NCBI GenBank assembly: GCA_907163375.1
Contig: CAJQUW010009202.1
Span: 62,002-126,001, forward strand
DNA: 64,000 nt
Direction of reading: 5' to 3'
From: Prostheceraeus crozeri
Lineage: Eukaryota; Platyhelminthes; Polycladida; Euryleptidae
Of the stretch, positions 30,350 to 40,179 are shown in pieces (positions within the stretch are counted from its first letter, which is position 1; each line of letters starts with the position of its first letter). The notes under the pieces are model-generated. The model had not been told where the DNA came from. It ran no database searches and saw only the letters and a list, made by a program, of their open reading frames with translations. A program made the position numbers and the translations under genes.

Positions 30350-30679
30350 CTAACTATTGCGACATAAGTGACACTCGAAATGAGCAATATCACAGTGGTT
30401 ACATTGGCAAAGTTGAATGCAATTACGTATGAAACAGCGTTGACAAAAAGCATGCTTACATCTCTTGAAGATGCGCTTTTCATTTCCATCCTTTCGCTTA
30501 CATACATCGCAACACATAGTTTCACCGTTACTGATGTCTATAGCAAGTCTTTTTGAAGATATGAATTTGCTAGCCTTTTCTAAATAATAGACGCATGTAC
30601 AGAAGGAATATACTTCGAGAGTGAGCAGACATAGCTCGAAAACCAGTTGTGCCACAATCAAGTACCACTGCATTTTCAA
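30350..30679 (-). CDS. RING-like zinc protein with N-terminal membrane segment
   Basis: A 109-residue protein. Residues about 5-35 are hydrophobic (YLIVAQLVFELCLLTLEVYS), a likely membrane anchor or signal. The C-terminal half has a RING-type spacing: CCDVCKRKDG, RCKHAFCQRC, CQCNHC, FECHLC. Viral RING proteins often act as ubiquitin ligases on host defence factors; that role is inferred. Its ATG overlaps the stop of the next upstream gene (30676). A second RING-like fragment lies at 31757-31882. Confidence 0.65.
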   Translation of the reverse strand: MKMQWYLIVAQLVFELCLLTLEVYSFCTCVYYLEKASKFISSKRLAIDISNGETMCCDVCKRKDGNEKRIFKRCKHAFCQRCFIRNCIQLCQCNHCDIAHFECHLCRNS

Positions 30680-31086
30680 TTTTTCTTTATGGAAAGTTGA
30701 ATGTGAATATCTGAAATCGCTTCAATCACTAGACTGCTACCATGATGGTTAAATGCGTTAAGACGTTCAGCAATTTTTATCATATGTCTTTTAAAAAATT
30801 CTTGGGGGTGATCTACCACTTCCATTGAGTAAGAAGCAAAATGGAAAGAGCGACTTTCCACCTCTTGCTTTCCAAAATGACTAAACTTAATTTTCGCAAC
30901 TAATCGCGCCATGATAATGCTATCAGAGAATGTATTCATTAATTCTAGAAATAGAGTGCTAGCATCATCGACCACTGCTTCGATGTCGGTCTCATCTTTA
31001 TGAAATTTTATCACATAATCTTGAACAGCTCCTTTTAAACTTTGCCTATGAAAACGTAATGTTCCGCAGTCGTTTGAGAAAGACAT
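30676..31086 (-). CDS. 136-residue protein related to Polinton polymerase N-region
   Basis: Starts MSFSNDCGTLRFHRQSLKG. A central block MARLVAKIKFSHFGKQEVES leads to IAERLNAFNHHGSSLVIEAI and SDIHIQLSIKK. The pattern LN-x-F-x3-GS-x2-V-I-x2-I resembles a segment (LN-x-F-x2-RGSGW-x-ID) that I recall at the N-terminus of many Polinton polymerases and in some parvovirus-linked proteins. Here it stands as a separate small protein upstream of the RING gene. Function unknown; a replication accessory is possible. Confidence 0.55.
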   Translation of the reverse strand: MSFSNDCGTLRFHRQSLKGAVQDYVIKFHKDETDIEAVVDDASTLFLELMNTFSDSIIMARLVAKIKFSHFGKQEVESRSFHFASYSMEVVDHPQEFFKRHMIKIAERLNAFNHHGSSLVIEAISDIHIQLSIKKN

Positions 31087-31173
31087 GATCGCCCTTTATC
31101 TAACCCATCCATTGCATGAAAACAACAACTCTTCTCATAGTAACATATATTGAATAACGGTAACAAGCATGTA

Positions 31174-31704
31174 TTATAAATCAATGGTTTGAAAGAGATA
31201 AAATAGATACAGCTGATAACTATCATACAGCGAGCAATGATAACCATACAGGACTTTGGCAGTGTTGAGGTAAGGAGGAAAGAAGCATTGGTTATGAACG
31301 TAGCTACTACAACGAACAGACAAAATAGGAACACACAAATCCTTAAAACGTTTCGTGACTTCATGATAATGTTGATTCACTCTACTATCCCAAGGTGGGA
31401 GCAAAATATCATCAATGATTAGATTGGGAAATACTTTCCTCTCCTTACCAGGATTATTACAAAAGATGCGTATAACATTGAAAGCAGCTAACCATCGTTT
31501 AAAGTCAATAAGAAGAGCACTTTCACAAGAAAAGCCATAGTCTTGCAAATATTTCAGATTAAGTCCATGAATGTGTTTTCTCGCCCATTGATCAACATTG
31601 GGATCGCAGTTGGCATGTTGATGATAGACACTAACAATCTGATATGTCCAATTGTTCATAGCAATAGCACTGAGCTCCTGTACAGGTTCACCCTCACAAT
31701 CCAT
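31174..31704 (-). CDS. DEDDh 3'-5' exonuclease-like protein
   Basis: A 176-residue protein with the layout of DnaQ/TREX-type nucleases: Exo I acidic pair in FMDCEGEPVQELSAI, a middle block DQWARKHIHGLNLKYLQ with Asp and His, and an Exo III motif HCSLYDSYQLYL (His, four residues, Asp). It would trim 3' ends or degrade host or competing DNA. It is separate from the exonuclease domain inside the element's own polymerase. The family resembles a stand-alone exonuclease I have seen in invertebrate mobile elements, but the match is by motif only. Confidence 0.65.
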   Translation of the reverse strand: MDCEGEPVQELSAIAMNNWTYQIVSVYHQHANCDPNVDQWARKHIHGLNLKYLQDYGFSCESALLIDFKRWLAAFNVIRIFCNNPGKERKVFPNLIIDDILLPPWDSRVNQHYHEVTKRFKDLCVPILSVRCSSYVHNQCFFPPYLNTAKVLYGYHCSLYDSYQLYLFYLFQTIDL

Positions 31705-31756
31705 AAAAATGATGATAGAAGCCTAAAACGGAAATTTACACATCTAAGGAAACGTT

Positions 31757-31882
31757 CTACAACATATTACAAAATGAAGAATTACATCGATGCTTTTCAC
31801 GACAAAATACACAAATGATATGATGGCAACGAAGAAGTAAAATGTATCTAATAAGACCACGTCTACGACACTCAAAGCACAT
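31757..31882 (-). CDS. Mini RING-like protein
   Basis: A 41-residue frame from MCFECRRRG. Pattern CFEC-x11-CHHIICVFC-x4-C-x4-C resembles the core of a RING finger and parallels the protein at 30350-30679. A longer frame extends to 32005 but overlaps the 204-residue gene. It may be a short gene or an exon. Confidence 0.4.
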   Translation of the reverse strand: MCFECRRRGLIRYILLLRCHHIICVFCREKHRCNSSFCNML

Positions 31883-31916
31883 AAGCGAATTGTCATAGGG
31901 TAGAGTTAGGAAAGGA

Positions 31917-32621
31917 CTAGCAATTCTCCTTCTTTGATTTGCGTTTTGATGTAGCATTCTTCTCCGACTTGCGCTTCGTACCACTGCTGTTAAGGATTTG
32001 ATCAATTATGTCGTCCACGTTGGGTGGTTTCGGAATATATAGTATGGATTCCATATGCATGGAGAGAGAGGCTATTTTATTATCCTTGTGTCGACCATAA
32101 TATAGCCCATTCACTTTGAAAAGGATATCCCAAGTACCTTCTCCGAGCTCATCACATCTGATGGCTATTGATTGATCTCCCTCCTTCTTATAGTAAGTAC
32201 ACCAATGTGATACCGGTAGGCAAATGTGATTACCATCCCAAATCTTTCTATAGGGAGTATCCTTGTCATCTCTCGCCTTCCACTCTTGAGCAAGAGGAGT
32301 AGGAATGTCCATATTTAATGTCACATACTCCTCAATAATATCAAGTTGGTGGCGAATGTACGGACTCACGGGGATCAGTATGTAGTCCCCATACTGATTG
32401 CGCATTATCTTGACATCCGTGGAAGGGAGCATTCCCGTTTGGAGTACTACGCTATGATCGCCATAACGCAAGACTTGTTTAAATTTACGCTGTAGCGGTG
32501 TAGGATTATGTACCTTGGTTGTTTCTTCCACTGGCCTCAGTTGTAGATGATCTGACCGTAGCGAACCTTGTAACGTTTGACCGCCATTTTGTCCTACTAG
32601 TGCAGCAGATGGAGTAGATGC
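31917..32621 (-). CDS. Polinton protein, about 235 residues, spliced start
   Basis: The open frame covers MLPSTDVKIMRNQYGDYI, a DGNHICLPVSHWCTYYKK segment with paired Cys/His, an EGTWDILFKVNGLYYG strand block and a Lys/Ser-rich tail (KRKSEKNATSKRKSKK) that looks like a nuclear signal. A minus-strand ATG at 32692-32690 is followed at once by GTAAGT, and a TTTTCAG lies at 32628-32622, a 68-bp candidate intron giving an N-terminus MASTPSAALVG. Occasional introns are known in Polintons. The beta-rich middle could bind nucleic acid, but I recognise no family. Confidence 0.6.
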   Translation of the reverse strand, partial: ASTPSAALVGQNGGQTLQGSLRSDHLQLRPVEETTKVHNPTPLQRKFKQVLRYGDHSVVLQTGMLPSTDVKIMRNQYGDYILIPVSPYIRHQLDIIEEYVTLNMDIPTPLAQEWKARDDKDTPYRKIWDGNHICLPVSHWCTYYKKEGDQSIAIRCDELGEGTWDILFKVNGLYYGRHKDNKIASLSMHMESILYIPKPPNVDDIIDQILNSSGTKRKSEKNATSKRKSKKENC

Positions 32622-32794
32622 CTGAAAATGAAAAAAGATTGTATTAAGTTTACGTTCAAGGGAGGAGAGGGAGGGAAGTAGCGACTTACCATTTTAGTTG
32701 GATAATAGAACAGGGAACTAGAGAGAGAGAGAAAATGCGCGTCCGTCACTCGTGTGATTCAACGATGGAATGATTGTCACTGTGGAAGGCTCGC

Positions 32795-32802
32795 TATTTA
32801 TA
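32795..32802 (-). promoter_or_regulatory. TATA box for the right-end minus-strand gene
   Basis: TATAAATA on the minus strand, about 100 bp before the candidate start at 32692. Confidence 0.55.
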
Positions 32803-32985
32803 AAGAAATGCTTGATTCTCATTGGATGATGATCCTCATTGGACAATAACATCAAGCTGATTCCAAATCTGGCCTCCGTTTACCCATCCGAGCCTTCGTT
32901 TTGGTGCTACAGCCCAAAACGTCCCAAATTCTAACTCTGTCGTTTTTCGCCAATGTCCCAAAATCTTAAATGGCGTCTCACATCT

Positions 32986-34227
32986 AAACGAAGACAGATA
33001 GGAACAAGCCGATTCTTTCACTGAATTTGTCTCACTCTTAGCTTTCAAACGAGCTATCGCACGACAAAATCCGTCCACTGGAAGCCAAGATCGAAGCTAG
33101 CTGTCCAGAGGGGGGGGAGGTCAGTGAAATTTGATGAAAAATGTTTTGGTGACGGTCCCAGGTCGAAATTCCACACTTTGGAAAATTTTCAAAATTTTAC
33201 CCATACAAAGCCACTCTGACACTTAGGATTTTTTCAGGTGAGCGAGCTCCGAGCTAAAATCTTGTAACCGCTCTAACTTTTGAACGAAGACAGATAGGAA
33301 CAAGCCGATTCTTTCACTGAATTTGTCTCACTCTTAGCTTTCAAACGAGCTATTGCACGACAAAATCCGTCCACTAGAAGCCAAGATCGAAGCTAGCTGT
33401 CCAGAGGGGGGGGAGGTCAGTGAAATTTGATGAAAAATGTTTTGGTGACGGTCCCAGGTCGAAATTCCACACTTTGGAAAATTTTCAAAATTTTACCCAT
33501 ACAAAGCCACTCTGACACTTAGGATTTTTTCAGGTGAGCGAGCTCCGACCTAAAATCTTGTAACCGCTCTAACTTTTGAACGAAGACAGATAGGAACAAG
33601 CCGTTTCTTTCACTGAATTTGTCTCACTCTTAGCTTTCAAACGAGCTATTGCACGACAAAATCCGTCCACTGGAAGCCAAAATCGAAGCAAGCTGTCCAG
33701 GGGGGGGGACGTCAGCCGAAAATTTTTTCTCTCCGATTGACTTGAAACTCACCCTACCGATGCAGAATTTCACGCTGAATCCGAATCTGACCTCCGTTTT
33801 CTCATCCGATGCTTCGTTTTGACGCTACACACCAAAACGTCCCAAATTCTAACTCTGTCGTTTTTCGAAAAATGTTGAAAATTTTTTCTCACCGATTGCC
33901 TTGAAACTCACCCTACCGATGCAGAATTTCACGCTGAATACGAATCCGACCTCCGTTTTCTCATCCGACCACTCCTTCCACTCGAAACAACCCATTTTAC
34001 AACCCAACATTCAGCAGATTGCACCAAAAACATCACACACTATAGCCTCAAGACTAATCCTGGCGGTCGCCCAAGTCCACCACGACACTCTATCGTTCCA
34101 GAGGGGGGGGGACTCAGACCCGAAGCACCACGGCGGCCGACCACGACACTCTGCCGTTCCAGAGGGGGGGGACGTCAGCGATGGCGGCCATCTTGCGCTA
34201 TCCAGAAGTGGAGTTTTACTTACTACT
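32986..34227 (-). repeat. Polinton terminal inverted repeat, right
   Basis: Inverse of 10513-11754. It contains two full ~295-bp units (33113-33705) and a partial third, against three on the left, and ends CTTACTACT before TGCGAT. Confidence 0.93.
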
Positions 34228-34233
34228 TGCGAT
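34228..34233. repeat. Polinton target-site duplication, right
   Basis: TGCGAT, identical to 10507-10512. Confidence 0.93.
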
Positions 34234-34756
34234 CCCCAAGGAATACATTCCAGGTTTGCTTAAACGTTTGTTTATCAAATGTGAAGACAGTTTCTCAAAG
34301 AATCTGAAAGCAGGATTCAAGACCTGTGGCTTTGTCCCTTTTGATCCTGTCATTGTGTTGAAAAAAGTCCCATCTGGAGTGCAAACGCAAGAATCCATTG
34401 GCAGAGAACTGGATGCAGAACTGATTGAAATGCTGAAGAAAAACCTCGGACAGGATCAGCCTAAACCAAAACGAGGAAGGAAAGTAGACTCCACAAAGCC
34501 AGAACCTGGTAAGAATTGGGCAACTGCCGAACGGCTGAGTACTGGAGAGCAAGCTGGCACCAGTGGAGCTAGTGAGCAAAGGGCGTCAGCTCCAACTACT
34601 GATGATGAAGATGACTGTTGTGGTGAGTGTGGTGCTCCATATATGGGCTACAAAGGGCATGATTGTTTTCAGTGCATAGAATGTGCAGAATGGCACTGTG
34701 GAGTGTGCAATGGAGCCAACAAAGATGCCTATTACACTTGTCATAAATGCACTTGA
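34234..34756 (+). pseudogene. Pogo-like transposase, C-terminal part
   Basis: Continues the transposase beyond the Polinton in the frame expected from the shared TGCGAT. It holds PKEYIPGLLKRLFIKCEDSF, KNLKAGFKTCGFVPFDPVIV (the usual end of pogo/Jerky-type DDE domains), a basic RGRKVDS linker and a C-terminal PHD/RING-like finger: CCGECGAPYMGY, HDCFQCIECAEWHCGVC, TCHKC. The finger's spacing, with WHC in the middle, is that of PHD domains found at the end of some pogo-type transposases. Stop at 34754-34756. Confidence 0.9.
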
Positions 34757-35218
34757 CAAACTGGAATACTAACTAATTGAAATACTGTCAATTTTTTTGT
34801 TGATTAATGTAATAATGATGACCAGTCCTGTAATAGCCTATACTTTCATGTATTCTGTTGATTGATGAAAATAATTCTGAATTTACTTAGTTTTAAATCT
34901 TAATGGTGGGTGAACTTGTTTTAAAATATTTACTTGATAGTGGGAGAACTTCTTTTAAAAATGTAAGGGTGGGTAAACTAACCCCATAGAGGTTCAAATT
35001 CGCCATCAAATGAAATTAACACACAGTGGCGAACTCACCCCAACGGAGGGGGTGAGTTCGCCATCCTAGATATGCTGATCTGAGGGCAACAACAAATATT
35101 TCAATAAGCTGATTTGTATACCACTATATAGCACTAAGTCATGCCAAGATATGAGTAGGTTATGACTTATGTATCTCGGTTCTGGACTGATGTGCACACT
35201 AAAATGTCATGAAAACGT
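34757..35218 (+). other. Pogo-like 3' UTR and subterminal repeats
   Basis: Contains several degenerate copies of the terminal motif: GGGTGGGTGAACTT, TGGGAGAACTTC, GGGTGGGTAAACTAACCCC and the palindromic GGCGAACTCACCCCAACGG with GGGGGTGAGTTCGCC. Such subterminal copies usually bind transposase. Confidence 0.65.
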
Positions 35219-35241
35219 GGCGAACTCACCCCATCTTACGG
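35219..35241 (-). repeat. Pogo-like terminal inverted repeat, right
   Basis: Perfect inverse of 9281-9303, followed by TA. Confidence 0.95.
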
Positions 35242-35624
35242 TAGTACTGGTAGGTAACTATAAACAAAGCGTAGTGTAGTAGGTACTGAATCTTCAGTAA
35301 TAATCAAAGACTTCACAAAACAAAATTAACAAGAAACTATTCCGGTACCAATATCTCTCGAGTCAAGTGGCATGGTAATGTGACTACAACAAAAGGTCTT
35401 CATGATAATTATTGCAAAAAAATTCAAAAGTGGCCACATGGTCCACGTTTTACTACATTTCACGGTAACTGAGTGTGAAGGACATATAGCTTATCTGAAT
35501 GTAGATGTAGATGTACATATTGACAGAAAAATAAATCTTTTTTAAGAAAAATTGTATTCATCTATTGAATTTGTAACAACTTGAATTGAGGATGACAAAA
35601 AAATAGTCAGCACCAAGTGTCTTA

Positions 35625-36275
35625 TCATTGTCTATGACGCCTCGCATCCATCAGTGGTTCGGTCGAAGGCAAAGTTCTCTTCAACTTTCTTTTGGACTCA
35701 TCTTTTTTCGATGACACGGGAGCTGCATCTGTTATCGACTGTGCTTCTAGCATAAGCCTCTTGGCTGCCTCCATGTATTCCATGGCCGTTTTCCGCTTAC
35801 TCTCGGCGAGTTTCTCTGCGGATTCCTGTTCTTGCCTGACTCTTTCTCTTTCCATCTCTTTCTCCTTGGCTTTCAGATCTTCCTCTTTCTTTTTTTCTGC
35901 TTCAATGCGCTCCTTTTCCTTTTGCTTCAGATACTGCATGTAGGAATTCGATGCCTCATAGCAACGATCGAGCAACTTGCGTCCAATCGGGAACGTTGCA
36001 CTCTTGTATCCGCGATTTCGCATAAATAATTTCACTGTCAGAATACCGTTAAAGTTGGGATCCTGCAATCTGTTGCGGTCTGTGGTCAAAATGCGCTTCA
36101 TCGAGCTAAACAATCTTTCAGTGTCAGCGTTGCCATGAGGTAGAATAATCAGCTCACATTCAAAACGAAAAAACAATAGAATCCATTTACAGTGAGGGGT
36201 AGAAAAAATGGACCATCTGAAGGGCCAAAAGTGATACTTATGGTACTTGAGTGGTTTACTTATTCTCCCCAGCAC
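35625..36275 (-). pseudogene. hAT-like transposase C-terminus with coiled coil
   Basis: The open frame carries LIILPHGNADTERLFSSMKR and ILTTDRNRL, the C-terminal dimerisation motif of hAT-type transposases (N-A-D/x-E-R-x-FS). It then runs into about 60 residues of heptad-rich Glu/Lys coiled coil (EKERIEAEKKKEEDLKAKEK) and a Lys-rich end. The first 35 residues are probably read-through of an intron or flank. No catalytic part is visible nearby, so it is a fragment or one exon. A related fragment with the same order lies at 62430-63013. Confidence 0.65.
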
Positions 36276-36700
36276 TAGGTGGGCCTAATATGATGCAGAG
36301 TCAAACAAAGCGTGATTTGAAGTAAGTTTTAAGCATAAATAAGTTTTCAAGCAGCAGGGCAAATGTATCTTGATTCGCAGTCATTTTACAATCTTATGAG
36401 TAGAAAAGCTAAATTATCCTAATTTGGTTCCCATCTATTATTGAAATAATGCTGCAGAAGCTTTTTTCTTTTTCAACTGCAGAAATTAGCCCTTGCAGAG
36501 CATTCGATCGAGAGGAATCACGCTAATGATTAGTCGAGGGCGCACGTCATCACAAGCCAGACGAAGTGGCGCCCGCGATTATTCGCTGAGACCCTCCATA
36601 CACAGCAATCACAAAGTGCGATGAACTGATGGGAAATGTATTTACCTAATATACGCACGTATATCGTTCTCTCTTTCGGTTTGACTACAGTTTTACCACT
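36276..36700. other. Intron sequence, nothing recognised
   Basis: AT-rich with one GC-richer patch (36500-36600); no gene or repeat recognised. Confidence 0.4.
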
Positions 36701-36705
36701 GCAAC

Positions 36706-36736
36706 CTGATGAAGCGGACCTGATGAGTCCACGAAA
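36706..36736 (+). ncRNA. Hammerhead-ribozyme-like motif
   Basis: CTGATGA, then a stem (GCGGAC with GTCCAC, five of six pairs, loop CTGATGA), then GAAA. This is the conserved core order of hammerhead ribozymes: CUGAUGA, stem II, GAAA. Such minimal motifs are known in terminal repeats of Penelope-like elements, which occur in this window. Stem III is not evident. Confidence 0.45.
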
Positions 36737-39400
36737 ATTTGTACATTTCTTTTATTTTATCTAACAAAAAATATGCTCTATCAAATGTACTACAGAAGCT
36801 GTACATTAGGTGAACAATGTCTAATTTGAAATGATTTCTGTGAAAAACACCACGCTAAGATTCAGAACATAATTGGGTATTCCAAAATTTTAAAAGATAA
36901 GACATAGTGAATAATGAATAAAACTCCCTTCAATTGTCAAAATGATTTACGCCTATATATAATATATTTTGGTTTTTAGACCTATTTCAAATTGATTTAA
37001 GTGGACTGAATAAGCGATGATTTAGTAAGCTTATGCAATCGTATTGAAACTCTTATTTATTTCTCAATATCGTATAATTTTTATACTTCTAGGTCTATAG
37101 ACATTCAGGTTTCTTTTTCAGTGAATCATTTTTCATACATTTTGTTATTGTTATACACATGTACATAAACATCCATGCATACAAAATACACAATTGGCTG
37201 AAAAATAGTTTTGAGTGATAATGCTATATGGGCCTGTAAGCATAGCAGCAACTTTAAATACGGAGCTGTGTCGATGTTGAGAGATGTTAACTAGGCCTGA
37301 TGATGATTCCTGACATTGGATGAAATGGCAGCTATTCAGGTCTGTTTCCATTTTTCAACTGAGAATGCAATTCAATATTTAATTATTCTATTTAGCCTGT
37401 AAGGCAATTCGGCCTCATGGTCTGCGTAAGTCATGATCCGCCCCTGTCCTGAGGGCGACTTTTTTTTAAACAAAAAATGAAACTTTATTAACAGATGAAC
37501 GTCGTGCTTTATCTGTCCTGCTTGCGCAGCCCTTCGATTCATGTCGAATAATGAATGATTTGATGCTCAGCAGCTTGTACTTAAATCAATCTCGCAGGGA
37601 ACTCTCTTACGCGCTGAATGAACAGAAGATCATATGCTATTTTTTAAATTTGTCGCCATCTATAGTTGAATAACTACACTGACATCAAAGCAAGACATCA
37701 ATGCAGAAAACTTTTTTAATAATCCACGTAAAAGCTAGATTAAGTAATTCTAAGAACTGATTTTTCGGAAAACGTGAGATTTTTTTCGAGAGCTTGATGC
37801 TGAAAAATCACAAATTTTTTCCATGAGTCAGACTAAATAGCTCCTAATGAATATGTGATGGCATAAATGCCTCAGCTTCTTTATATCTGTAACATGCGGG
37901 TACAGGAAGTTATGGATCGGGGAATTTGTCTGGTTGACTGATAAAAAAATCTTAAAAATTGATTGCTTTTGCAAACTGGGTATACTGTATTTCTTTATTC
38001 CTCGAATAATAGACGCCTTCTATTAGTAGCCGTACCCCAAAAATAGAACTTTTTGATTGTGGCCACAAGATGGCTCACACAAGACAAGACATAGGTGTAT
38101 TATTTATTTGCCATTTTACACTTCGAATGATGGGAATATGTCGATTCTAGAAAATCACGCTCAATTCACGTGCATTTTCGTAACTTTTAAAAATTCACGT
38201 ACACAAGTGAAGTTTGCATACAATGGACACTCAAAGACCATTGCACAGTTAGTAAATTAAGATGTAGAAATCATGACCTGATGGTCATAACAGGCAGCTA
38301 TCGTAATCGCTTGAAATCATAGAAATAGATTGTTTAACTGAAGTTTACTAGAATGGAAATTGACTCAAGGTCGCGGCACATCCGGGAGAACTAAGTTGGG
38401 GCATGAAGAACCAATGAAAAGCTTAGAATTGCACATGTGACTGATTCGAACCCAATGATACAGACGTTGACAAGTGTATCTAAGTGAAAATGCGTGCGAT
38501 TTATGTGCCACTATTGTGTATTGCATGAAGCTTAACCTCCGTTCTAGAGGTTTTATTGTTGTCGATTTCTATGCTTGAAATAAAAGAAAGAGCATGCATT
38601 GTATGCGATGATTGAACAAGGAAACTATGTTTCATTTTATTTGTGAATGGTCGGTATACAATGACAACAGGACACTCTTCGTTCCATTTTAATCGATACC
38701 ATGGAACATGATTTCTATGACATACTATTAACTTAAGAATTAGGTAAAATTGCAAAATTGTCGAAATACATTAAGAACGCGAATGATGTTAGAACCAATC
38801 TATTGTACAATTGCGACCGATGACTAAGTGATTAATATTCATTTGCAGTGATTCAGACTTGGCAATAAAGCCTTCAGTCGAACGCTTATTTTCATGAGAT
38901 TAATGCGAAGTCCGGTTTTATGTATCCCCCTCCAATCTAATTGTTGACCGCAATAATTATATCAGAAGACTGCTATTGCTTAATTTCCCCCTCAGAAAAA
39001 GAAAGGAAATAGGTTCCTCTAAAAATCACAATTCAAATCTTAGCAGAGATGTAAATGCGATGCGAACGCACAGGGCTCGACATCTCAGCATTGCATCCTA
39101 AGTTTGAATCTTAATAAGGAATGTCAGTTCAAAATACAGAGGGGAAAATGAATTACACGGAAACTTCTAAACATTTCATTTATTTTTCTCCCGGAAATTC
39201 TAAGCTATATTGCACTTCGCCCCGAAAATGAGAGCAGAGGTAAGTAAGAAGAGCAAAACCGGAACAACAGTTCATTCAATTAATTAACCTTCTCCACTAA
39301 TTTGATCTTATTACAGGTAAAAGATTTTGATTTTTTTATTTATACATTCATTACGCGAAATGAACCACGTACATGTATATTATGCGTATTCTTCACTTGT
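36737..39400. other. Intron sequence, nothing recognised
   Basis: About 2.7 kb of AT-rich intron without coding, repeat or RNA signal that I can support. Confidence 0.45.
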
Positions 39401-39404
39401 TTCG

Positions 39405-39440
39405 AACCACTTTCGGCTTGGGTTTTAGCCATCTTTAAGT
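39405..39440 (-). ncRNA. Decayed hammerhead-like motif
   Basis: On the minus strand CTTAAAGAT, a GGCT...AGCC stem and GAAAGTGG follow each other, as in the retroelement motif CTGAAGATGGCT...AGCCGAAAC. Two core bases are altered. Confidence 0.35.
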
Positions 39441-39445
39441 GCATC

Positions 39446-40040
39446 TCGATTACGAACTTTTAATATACATATAGGTCACAGTGTTCATCCGTTTACATTT
39501 TTGTCTGATATTTACGTAATATTCATATTGACATTTTATAAGTTGCTGAAATTGTCTGACATTTTGAAAATGAGATAAAAAACATGATTGTTTACATTTT
39601 CATCCTCTGCTTCCCCGAGCACCAGAACATGTTTTTATGGTCATTCATTTCACTCCATCTCTGCGAATACAGTCATTCATCTCAATTCATGATCGATTGT
39701 CATCTTTCATCACCTTATCATTTGTCATTTGCATGTATTTTCATTTTGTGAAAAAGTTACGTTTCTGAGTTCTCTTCAAGAGCTTTTATTCTAATTCTCG
39801 AAGAAATCAAATGCATGGGTATTGGTAATTTCTTCATATGTCAGTAAAAGAAACGTTCAAATCATAGCTCTTGTAAAATGAATACAATAAATTGCATTCA
39901 GTAACAATGCATCTTAATCATGGATGCAATAACATGCATCATATGCAAATTTCATTCAAATAGCCGATTAATAATTCTATTAAAAAATTTTATATGACTG
40001 AATCAATTGACAACTATTATAACATTTACAATCTACTTAC
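39446..40040. other. Intron sequence, nothing recognised
   Basis: AT-rich; no features beyond the splice donor that follows the exon at 40041. Confidence 0.5.
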
Positions 40041-40106
40041 CAATTAATCCGCAGGTCATTAAGACGAGAAAGGCTGGGTCATCTCTCGCCCATTGGTCAC
40101 GAGTTT
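40041..40106 (-). CDS. unc-50: UNC-50 homologue, 66-bp exon
   Basis: Minus strand, TTGATTTCAG acceptor and GTAAGTAG donor. It encodes TRDQWARDDPAFLVLMTCG, matching the family's DQWARDDPAFLVLL block that starts the first membrane segment. The exon takes one base from the microexon to complete a Gln codon and gives one base to the exon at 246-521. The intervening 39.5-kb intron holds the pogo/Polinton nest. Confidence 0.93.
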
Positions 40107-40179
40107 CTGAAATCAATCAAGAGAAAATATCATCGAGCATATCAAAATACCTCGCAACTTGATCAGAACTCTTTGGGGT

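Larger units (their letters stand above)
10513..34227. mobile_element. Polinton (Maverick), nearly whole, recent
   Basis: A 23,715-bp element with AG...CT termini, 6-bp target duplication TGCGAT and about 1.24-kb terminal inverted repeats. It encodes the full Polinton set: protein-primed DNA polymerase B, retroviral-type integrase with chromodomain, FtsK/HerA-like packaging ATPase, adenain-like protease, double jelly-roll major capsid protein and further virion-type proteins, plus accessory genes. Plus-strand genes occupy the left part and the 23.9-25.2 kb cassette; a long minus-strand cluster runs from 32.7 kb to 25.2 kb. The terminal repeats are almost identical to each other, so insertion is recent. 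The element looks close to whole, with about two apparent breaks in its genes. Confidence 0.96.
9279..35243 (+). mobile_element. Pogo-like DNA transposon split by a Polinton
   Basis: A Tc1/mariner-superfamily element of the pogo/Tigger type. TA target duplications lie at 9279-9280 and 35242-35243. The 23-bp terminal inverted repeats (start CCGTAAGATGGGGTGAG) match perfectly at 9281-9303 and 35219-35241. Without the nested Polinton (10513-34227) and one TGCGAT copy the element would be about 2.2 kb, normal for the family. It carries one transposase gene in plus orientation. Subterminal copies of the motif GTGGCGAACTCACCCC occur near 35022-35060. It lies in the large unc-50 intron, on the strand opposite to that gene. 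Confidence 0.93.
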
